From assembly GCA_905233335.1 (NCBI GenBank), contig CAJOED010000026.1:1-10422 (forward strand): a DNA stretch of 10,422 nucleotides. The letters are read 5' to 3'. The notes under the pieces were generated by a model. It saw nothing but the letters and a program-made list of their open reading frames with translations, was not told the DNA's origin and searched no databases. Of the stretch, positions 5,943 to 10,422 are shown one piece after another (within the stretch, counting starts at the first letter, position 1; every line of letters begins with the position of its first letter). The DNA comes from an uncultured Synergistales bacterium. GTDB lineage: Bacteria; Synergistota; Synergistia; Synergistales; Aminobacteriaceae. The translations under genes were made by a program, and so were the position numbers.

Positions 5943-7196
5943 ATGAAAATCACCGGGGGAATTCCCCTCAAAGGCACAGTAAAAACTCAGGGCGCAAAAA
6001 ATGCCGCACTCCCTGTAATGGCTGTAGCATTGCTCCTGCGCGGACAGAAATTAACCCTCGATAACGTCCCGGACTTGTACGACATCAACACGATGATAGA
6101 GCTTCTTGAAACTCTTGGTGTGAACGTCAAGCGGGAAAATTCGCAGGTAGTTTTCGACGTTCCCGGTGAATTACGATGGGAAGCCCCCGAAAGCCTCGTG
6201 CGGAAAATGCGCGCGTCATCACTCGTACTTGGCCCCCTGCTTGCGAACATGGGCAAAGTTTCTCTTCCGTTACCCGGCGGGTGTTCCATAGGGAGCAGAC
6301 CGATAGATTTACACTTGAAGGGCTTGAAGCAGATGGGAGCAGAGATTGACATTCAGAACGGTGTAGTTCATGCGCATGTGAACGGAAAATTGCGTGGTCG
6401 TCGTCTGTATCTTGATTTTCCTTCCGTCGGAGCAACCGAAAATCTCATGATGGCGGCATCCCTTGCAGAGGGCGAAACGATAATAGAGAACATTGCGCGC
6501 GAACCAGAAATCGATAATCTTGCGGCAACATTGCGTTGTGTCGGCGTTCCCGTAGAACTTGAAGGCACCGGCGGAGTTCGTATTCAGGGCATAGACCGGG
6601 CAAAGTCAGGACGTGAACGGGTAATCCCCGACAGAATAGAGGCCTGTACATACATTCTTGCGGCTGTGATGACGAACGGACACGTGCGCGTGGAAGACCT
6701 TGTGCCGACACACATCGACGCTATGCTCGCAAAACTTGAGGAGAGCGGCGCAAAGTTCACAGTGCGGAAAAGTGCGGTGGAGATTTTCCCCTCAAAGAGA
6801 CGACTTCACCCCGTAACAGTAAAGACAATGCCGTATCCCGGTTTCCCGACTGACAGCCAGCCGCAGATGGCCGCAACGTTATCATTGGCGCGGGGTGTCA
6901 GCACGATAGAAGAGAGCGTGTTTCAGGCGAGATTTCTTTATGCTCAGGAACTCAACAGAATGGGAGCGGACATAACTATATCGCGTGATGTTGCCATTAT
7001 TCGCGGTGTCGAAAAATTGCAGGGAGCGGGTGTTCGTGCTACGGACTTGCGTGCGGGTGCGGCGTTGATTATTGCGGGACTTGCGGCAGAAGGTGAGACG
7101 CGGGTTGACGACATGATACACGTTTGGCGCGGGTATGAGGCAATCGACCAGAAATTACGCGCACTAGGGGCAAATGTCGAACTCATCAAGCAGTGA
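5943..7196 (+). CDS. murA: UDP-N-acetylglucosamine 1-carboxyvinyltransferase MurA
   Basis: MurA transfers enolpyruvate from PEP to UDP-GlcNAc, the first committed step of peptidoglycan synthesis. The 417-residue length is typical. Seen are QGAKNAALP (16-24, substrate-binding K19 and N20), the flexible loop with PGGCSIGSRPIDLH (111-124), whose C114 is the PEP-reactive cysteine targeted by fosfomycin, GATENLMMAA (163-172), PGFPTDSQPQ (299-308, with catalytic D304) and RGYEAIDQKL near the C-terminus (396-405). A cysteine rather than aspartate at the loop position predicts fosfomycin sensitivity of the enzyme itself. The wecB stop at 5922 is in the same frame, so the ATG at 5943 is the only ATG possible. 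The Shine-Dalgarno match is weak. Its place beside wecA-wecB groups three UDP-GlcNAc-using enzymes. Whether a second MurA exists elsewhere cannot be seen here. Confidence 0.97.
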   Translation: MKITGGIPLKGTVKTQGAKNAALPVMAVALLLRGQKLTLDNVPDLYDINTMIELLETLGVNVKRENSQVVFDVPGELRWEAPESLVRKMRASSLVLGPLLANMGKVSLPLPGGCSIGSRPIDLHLKGLKQMGAEIDIQNGVVHAHVNGKLRGRRLYLDFPSVGATENLMMAASLAEGETIIENIAREPEIDNLAATLRCVGVPVELEGTGGVRIQGIDRAKSGRERVIPDRIEACTYILAAVMTNGHVRVEDLVPTHIDAMLAKLEESGAKFTVRKSAVEIFPSKRRLHPVTVKTMPYPGFPTDSQPQMAATLSLARGVSTIEESVFQARFLYAQELNRMGADITISRDVAIIRGVEKLQGAGVRATDLRAGAALIIAGLAAEGETRVDDMIHVWRGYEAIDQKLRALGANVELIKQ

Positions 7197-8013
7197 ACTC
7201 GCAAAAATTCAGGTGTATGCGTTCGTCGGTTCTGCAGGAACAGGAAAAAGCCACCGTGCAACACATGTAGCCAAGCAGAACGGGATAGACGTAATCATTG
7301 ATGACGGTCTCGTGATTTCTCGCGGGAGAATATTAGCAGGGAGAAGCGCAAAATCCGAGATTAACAGGTTACGTGCAATCAAGCGCGCAATATTTGAGTA
7401 CCCTGAACACCGCGAAGAAGTGATAAGCTACCTCACGAAAAACCCGCCGCCAAAAATTATGATACTCGCTACATCAGAAGGCATGATAGAGAAGATAATA
7501 TCCCGTCTTGGCCTGAATGCACCCGTGAAAGTGATAAATATCTCTGACGTTTCGACACCCGATGAGATAGAAGCGGCATTGCGTGAACGTCGCGAAAAGA
7601 AACAGCATGTAGTCCCTGTAGCCAAAGCACAGATAGAGAAGAATTTTGCGGGAAAACTCGTCAGCCAAATTCGCGGCTTCTTCAGGGGACGCGGCAGGGA
7701 CGAGGGACGCAATACCATAGTGAAGCCGTTATTCAGCTTCAACGGAAAAGTAACGATAGAGACGAGCGCAATTTTGGAGATGTGCCGTAAGTTGCTGGAG
7801 CTGGGGGATCATGTGCGTAAAGTCCGGGAAATTGATTTAGACACATTCGACGACAAAATACAGCTTAGTATCGAGCTGGATCTCAATCTTTCGGGGCGTA
7901 GTGCGTTGTCGATAGCGAAGACGTTACAGCGTAAAATGCGCATGGGACTTAGTTATCTTACGGGAATGGAAATCCGGCAGGTAAATATACGAGTGAATGA
8001 AATATTCTTATAA
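7174..8013 (+). CDS. Uncharacterised P-loop protein with C-terminal Asp23-like domain
   Basis: This 279-residue protein has an N-terminal nucleotide-binding domain with a clear Walker A motif, GSAGTGKS (19-26), followed by IIDDGLVISRGRILAG (41-56), SAKSE (58-62), KRAIF (70-74) and a strand ILATSEGMI (97-105). A basic hinge with FFRGRGR (169-175) leads to a C-terminal region (about 190-279) resembling the Asp23/alkaline-shock family: GKVTIETSAI (191-200), alternating strands at 228-239, GRSALSIAKTLQRKM (241-255) and a closing TGMEIRQVNIRVNEIF (263-278). From memory, proteins of this plan occur in Clostridia and relatives without an assigned function. I infer a nucleotide-dependent role, perhaps at the envelope, because Asp23-type proteins are linked to cell-envelope stress. 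Its start overlaps murA by 23 bases, with AGGGG at 7166-7170 close to the ATG. A GTG at 7213 is a weaker alternative start. No signal peptide or membrane segment is visible. Confidence 0.8.
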   Translation: MSNSSSSELAKIQVYAFVGSAGTGKSHRATHVAKQNGIDVIIDDGLVISRGRILAGRSAKSEINRLRAIKRAIFEYPEHREEVISYLTKNPPPKIMILATSEGMIEKIISRLGLNAPVKVINISDVSTPDEIEAALRERREKKQHVVPVAKAQIEKNFAGKLVSQIRGFFRGRGRDEGRNTIVKPLFSFNGKVTIETSAILEMCRKLLELGDHVRKVREIDLDTFDDKIQLSIELDLNLSGRSALSIAKTLQRKMRMGLSYLTGMEIRQVNIRVNEIFL

Positions 8014-8624
8014 TGATAGATATTAATACGGCGTGGGACGAACTGAAAGAACGTGTTGCGGCCTGCAAAAAGTGCGGGTTGTGTGAGACGCGCAATAATA
8101 CAGTATTCGGGGACGGAAACATAAACAGCAGAGTAGTCATCATCGGAGAAGCTCCCGGAGAAGAAGAAGATGCAACAGGTCTTCCGTTCGTCGGGAAAGC
8201 AGGACAATTACTTACGGCAATACTCGAAAAGGGCGGCAGTATCCCGCGTAAATCCGTGTACATTGCTAACGTCGTGAAGTGCAGACCCCCCGATAACCGC
8301 AACCCCAACTTGCAGGAAGTATCAGCATGTCGTGAGTATCTTGACGCACAGCTCTTACTGCTCCGGCCAATGATAGTCGTAACACTCGGCAACGTACCGA
8401 CGCAGGCAATTTTGAGGACGAGCACGGGCATTACGTCATTACGCGGTCGATGGTTTGACTGGCGGGGCGTGAAGGTGTTTCCGATGTTCCACCCAAGCTA
8501 CTTATTGAGGAACGACTCGCGCGCAAAAGGAAGCCCGAAAGACCTCACATATCAGGACGTGAAAGCTCTGAAAAAGAAAATAGACGAAATCGAAATCATA
8601 ACCAGGCAAAACAACAAGGAGTGA
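8013..8624 (+). CDS. Type-4 uracil-DNA glycosylase (iron-sulfur)
   Basis: The enzyme removes uracil from DNA at deaminated cytosine or misincorporated dUTP, starting base-excision repair. The 203-residue sequence resembles family-4 UDGs such as the Thermus and Thermotoga enzymes. Seen are four candidate 4Fe-4S ligands (C18 and C21 in CKKC, C90 in NVVKCRPP, C106), the active-site GEAPGEEED (45-53), GLPFVGKAGQLL (56-67) and the second active-site motif HPSYLLR (160-166). C24 is an extra cysteine often present in this motif. GEAPG followed by E rather than the family-5 pattern supports type 4. The start shares one base with the stop of the preceding gene (TAATG), and no strong ribosome binding site is seen, so it is probably translationally coupled. 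Its placement among envelope genes appears to be gene order rather than pathway. A link with uracil and dUMP metabolism (Upp, ThyX) is possible but unproven. Confidence 0.95.
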   Translation: MIDINTAWDELKERVAACKKCGLCETRNNTVFGDGNINSRVVIIGEAPGEEEDATGLPFVGKAGQLLTAILEKGGSIPRKSVYIANVVKCRPPDNRNPNLQEVSACREYLDAQLLLLRPMIVVTLGNVPTQAILRTSTGITSLRGRWFDWRGVKVFPMFHPSYLLRNDSRAKGSPKDLTYQDVKALKKKIDEIEIITRQNNKE

Positions 8625-8630
8625 AAGACA

Positions 8631-9329
8631 ATGACAGACGAACGAAAACCCCGGCACCTCGCAATAATACTTGACGGCAACGGACGGTGGGCAAGACGCC
8701 GTAATCTTCCCCGCCTCATGGGACATCGTGCAGGACTACGCAAGCTCGAAAACATGGTGCGTCTCGTGAAGCGCGAAGGGATACGCTACTTCTCTGTGTA
8801 TGCGTTTTCGACGGAGAACTGGAACAGGCCGAGCATGGAAGTAGCCGGATTGATGAGCTTATTCCGTTACTACATACGGCGGAAGGTTGACGAGATTAAG
8901 GCGGAAGGTGCAAGAATACGTTTTTGCGGAAGGAACGACAGATTACCCCCTGACTTGTTACAGCAAATGCGGTGGGCTGAAGACTACACGAAAGACGAAA
9001 AGATACTCGACTTCATACTGTGCATAAATTACGGCGGGCGAGCAGAAATTCTCGATGCTGTGAACTCAATCATTGCCGAACACCCCGACAAACCCATAAC
9101 CGAACAGGATTTGCGCAGTCATTTCTATCTTCCTGATGTCCCCGACCCCGACTTAATCATACGCACGAGCGGTGAATTGCGTTTGAGTAATTTCTGGCTT
9201 TGGGAGAGCGCATACAGTGAGTATTACTTCACGGACATACACTGGCCTGATTTCGACGAGAACGAGTTGCGCAGGGCACTGGATGATTTTGCGGGAAGGG
9301 AGCGGCGTTATGGCGGCCTCAAGAAGTGA
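8631..9329 (+). CDS. uppS: Isoprenyl transferase (undecaprenyl diphosphate synthase)
   Basis: UppS is a cytosolic cis-prenyltransferase that extends farnesyl diphosphate with isopentenyl diphosphate to make undecaprenyl diphosphate, the carrier lipid for peptidoglycan and other glycans. In 232 residues the family motifs are complete: LDGNGRWA (14-21, with the catalytic D15), GHRAG (31-35), FSTENWNRP (59-67), the INYGGRAEI region (132-140) and RTSGELRLSNFWLW (178-191) with its diphosphate-binding arginines. The first of these has Leu where Met is usual in MDGNGRWA, a mild change. AAGGAG at 8616-8621, overlapping the UDG stop, lies 9 bases before the ATG. It overlaps cdsA by 20 bases. The uppS-cdsA pair is conserved widely, usually followed by dxr and rseP; those are not within this window. 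Its product feeds the WecA step encoded upstream in the same operon. Confidence 0.97.
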   Translation: MTDERKPRHLAIILDGNGRWARRRNLPRLMGHRAGLRKLENMVRLVKREGIRYFSVYAFSTENWNRPSMEVAGLMSLFRYYIRRKVDEIKAEGARIRFCGRNDRLPPDLLQQMRWAEDYTKDEKILDFILCINYGGRAEILDAVNSIIAEHPDKPITEQDLRSHFYLPDVPDPDLIIRTSGELRLSNFWLWESAYSEYYFTDIHWPDFDENELRRALDDFAGRERRYGGLKK

Positions 9330-10143
9330 GAGACAAGAATTGCGCTTGCGTTCGTTGAGCAGTGTCGTAATCGTAGCTGTAATTTTGGGCACGGTGTATT
9401 CGGGCGGAATAGCTTGGGCATTGACTGCTGGAATAATTGCGATGATGTCGTTGCAGGAATATTACCGGTTAATTTCGCGTCGTGAGGGCGTGAGGATTTC
9501 GCCGGGCGTGGGCTATATATTTTCGCTGGTATTTCTTGTTGCGGCAATGAATGAGAACGCACAGCCGATAGTCCTTGCTATGATTTTGTCGTTATGTGTG
9601 TGTGCGGTATTTGTTGTTGAGGTATTCCGTCGACAGCTCACGAAGGGCACTAGTTACGCTATTGTGAACGCTGGCGGGATAATTTCGGGTGTTCTGTATA
9701 TTGCGGTGCCTTGGACGTGTATGATTATGTTGCGTAATTATATTGTTGGCCGTCAAGTTCTGATGACGTTATTTTTCTGCACATGGGCTTGTGATGTCGG
9801 CGCGTATCTTGGCGGCAAGGCGTTTGGTTCCATCAAGCTGTGCGAACACGTGAGTCCGGGCAAAACTATTCAGGGTTTTGTTGCGGGGATAATAGGCAGT
9901 CTGCTGGTGAATGCGCTCGCAATATACTTCTTCAGTCTTCCGACGTATCCGCTGATACTTATTGGCTTCATATGCGGAATAGGCGGACAGATAGGGGACT
10001 TGGCCGAGTCTTTAGTGAAGCGTGAGGCAGGACAGAAGGACTCCGGGCGTATAATTCCCGGGCACGGTGGAATGCTTGACCGTTTCGACAGCATATTGTT
10101 CAACGGACTGTTGACGTACTTAGTGTTGAGGGTGTTGTTGTAG
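9310..10143 (+). CDS. cdsA: Phosphatidate cytidylyltransferase CdsA
   Basis: CdsA is an integral membrane enzyme that makes CDP-diacylglycerol from phosphatidic acid and CTP, the branch point of phospholipid synthesis. The 277-residue protein has about eight hydrophobic segments. The C-terminal signature is complete: GDLAESLVKR (229-238) and then KDSGRIIPGHGGMLDRFDS (243-261), which holds the metal- and phosphate-binding residues. An earlier conserved block, HVSPGKTIQGFVAG, is at 180-193. I chose the ATG at 9310 because AAGGGAG at 9296-9302 lies 7 bases upstream. A longer frame starting at 9217 would run deep inside uppS and adds residues without family character. The last codons (GTG TTG TTG TAG) already belong to the first unit of the 93-bp tandem repeat that follows, so the very C-terminus may have been shaped by the repeat. 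The expected downstream dxr is not seen. Confidence 0.95.
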   Translation: MAASRSERQELRLRSLSSVVIVAVILGTVYSGGIAWALTAGIIAMMSLQEYYRLISRREGVRISPGVGYIFSLVFLVAAMNENAQPIVLAMILSLCVCAVFVVEVFRRQLTKGTSYAIVNAGGIISGVLYIAVPWTCMIMLRNYIVGRQVLMTLFFCTWACDVGAYLGGKAFGSIKLCEHVSPGKTIQGFVAGIIGSLLVNALAIYFFSLPTYPLILIGFICGIGGQIGDLAESLVKREAGQKDSGRIIPGHGGMLDRFDSILFNGLLTYLVLRVLL

Positions 10144-10422
10144 TGAGTGGTCGGTGTGCGTGTCAGTATGTTATCGTGAAGACAATTCTTGCGACAATCG
10201 GCGGCGTATGAGATGTTTTGCCGGGCGTTGTTGTAGTGAATAGTCGGTGCAAGGCGGCGTGTGTTATCGTGAAGACAATTCTTGCGACAATCAGCGGCGT
10301 ATGAGATGTTTTGCCTGGTGTTGTTGCAGTGAGTGATCGGTGTGCGCGTCAGTGTGTTATTGTGATGAGTAATCGGTGCAACATGGGCGGCGGTTTCTGT
10401 GTGTGCAGTGTGAAGGGGTGTT
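10134..10422. repeat. 93-bp tandem repeat array, degenerate at its 3' end, overlapping the cdsA stop
   Basis: GTTGTTGTAGTGA begins at 10134 and 10227, and a near-copy (GTTGTTGCAGTGA) at 10320, an exact spacing of 93 bases. The two full units are 10134-10226 and 10227-10319 and share a nearly invariant core of about 55 bases (from GTTATCGTGAAGACAATTC at 10170 and 10263). The third unit matches only to about 10363. It then restarts with a sequence resembling the unit beginning (GTGATGAGTAATCGGTGCAA, near 10363-10382) and decays into G/T-rich sequence. The first unit overlaps the last codons and stop of cdsA. All three plus-strand frames are interrupted by stops, so it is not coding. No gene, terminator hairpin or RNA fold is recognised after 10143. 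Confidence 0.93.

Noticed and set aside
9217..9309. Longer CdsA starting at 9217
   Set aside because: The added 31 residues are a frame-shifted reading of uppS and do not look like a membrane-protein start. The ATG at 9310 has a good ribosome binding site.
10134..10422. Coding repeat or small gene downstream of cdsA
   Set aside because: Every plus-strand frame of the 93-bp unit contains a stop, and no ribosome binding site with a sustained frame is visible.
9310..10422. G/T-rich composition from cdsA onward as a sign of horizontal transfer
   Set aside because: CdsA is a hydrophobic membrane protein, so T at second codon positions is expected. The gene sits in its usual place after uppS. Only the repeat itself is compositionally odd.

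Overview
This window is a compact core-genome segment of an anaerobic-type bacterium, bracketed at both ends by G/T-rich tandem repeats. The gene content and order suggest Synergistota: an rpsO-rpmE-thyX-DUF1385 group diverging from rpiB/upp-wecA-wecB-murA-(P-loop/Asp23-like protein)-UDG-uppS-cdsA. A Clostridia-related lineage is the main alternative. This assignment rests on remembered gene order and protein character, not on a search.

Layout. Bases 1-320 are a 96-bp tandem repeat (three full copies plus two partial ones) that stops 17 bases from the stop codon of a minus-strand gene. Minus strand, read from 2586 down to 338: rpsO (S15), rpmE (zinc-type L31), thyX (flavin-dependent thymidylate synthase) and a DUF1385/YqhQ-like membrane protein. 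A terminator-like hairpin lies directly against the thyX start codon. Bases 2587-2831 are a divergent promoter region. Plus strand, 2832-10143: eight tightly packed genes, most overlapping or separated by fewer than 20 bases, so very probably one operon. The first is a fused ribose-5-phosphate isomerase B / uracil phosphoribosyltransferase. From 10134, inside the last codons of cdsA, a second tandem repeat (93-bp period) runs towards the window end.

How the genes work together. RpiB makes ribose 5-phosphate, the precursor of PRPP, and the fused Upp domain uses PRPP to salvage uracil to UMP. ThyX makes dTMP, and the type-4 uracil-DNA glycosylase removes uracil from DNA. WecA, WecB and MurA all draw on UDP-GlcNAc: for a lipid-linked envelope glycan, for UDP-ManNAc, and for peptidoglycan. 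UppS makes the undecaprenyl chain on which these lipid-linked steps depend. CdsA makes CDP-diacylglycerol for phospholipids. The operon therefore reads as nucleotide salvage followed by envelope precursor synthesis.

Most noteworthy: the RpiB-Upp fusion; the two unrelated but similarly built tandem arrays (96 and 93 bp, both multiples of three, both G/T-rich on the plus strand, both abutting the 3' end of a gene, sharing a 12-base junction sequence); the hairpin at the thyX start; and the uncharacterised P-loop/Asp23-like protein. I found no CRISPR array, transposase, tRNA, rRNA or defence system.
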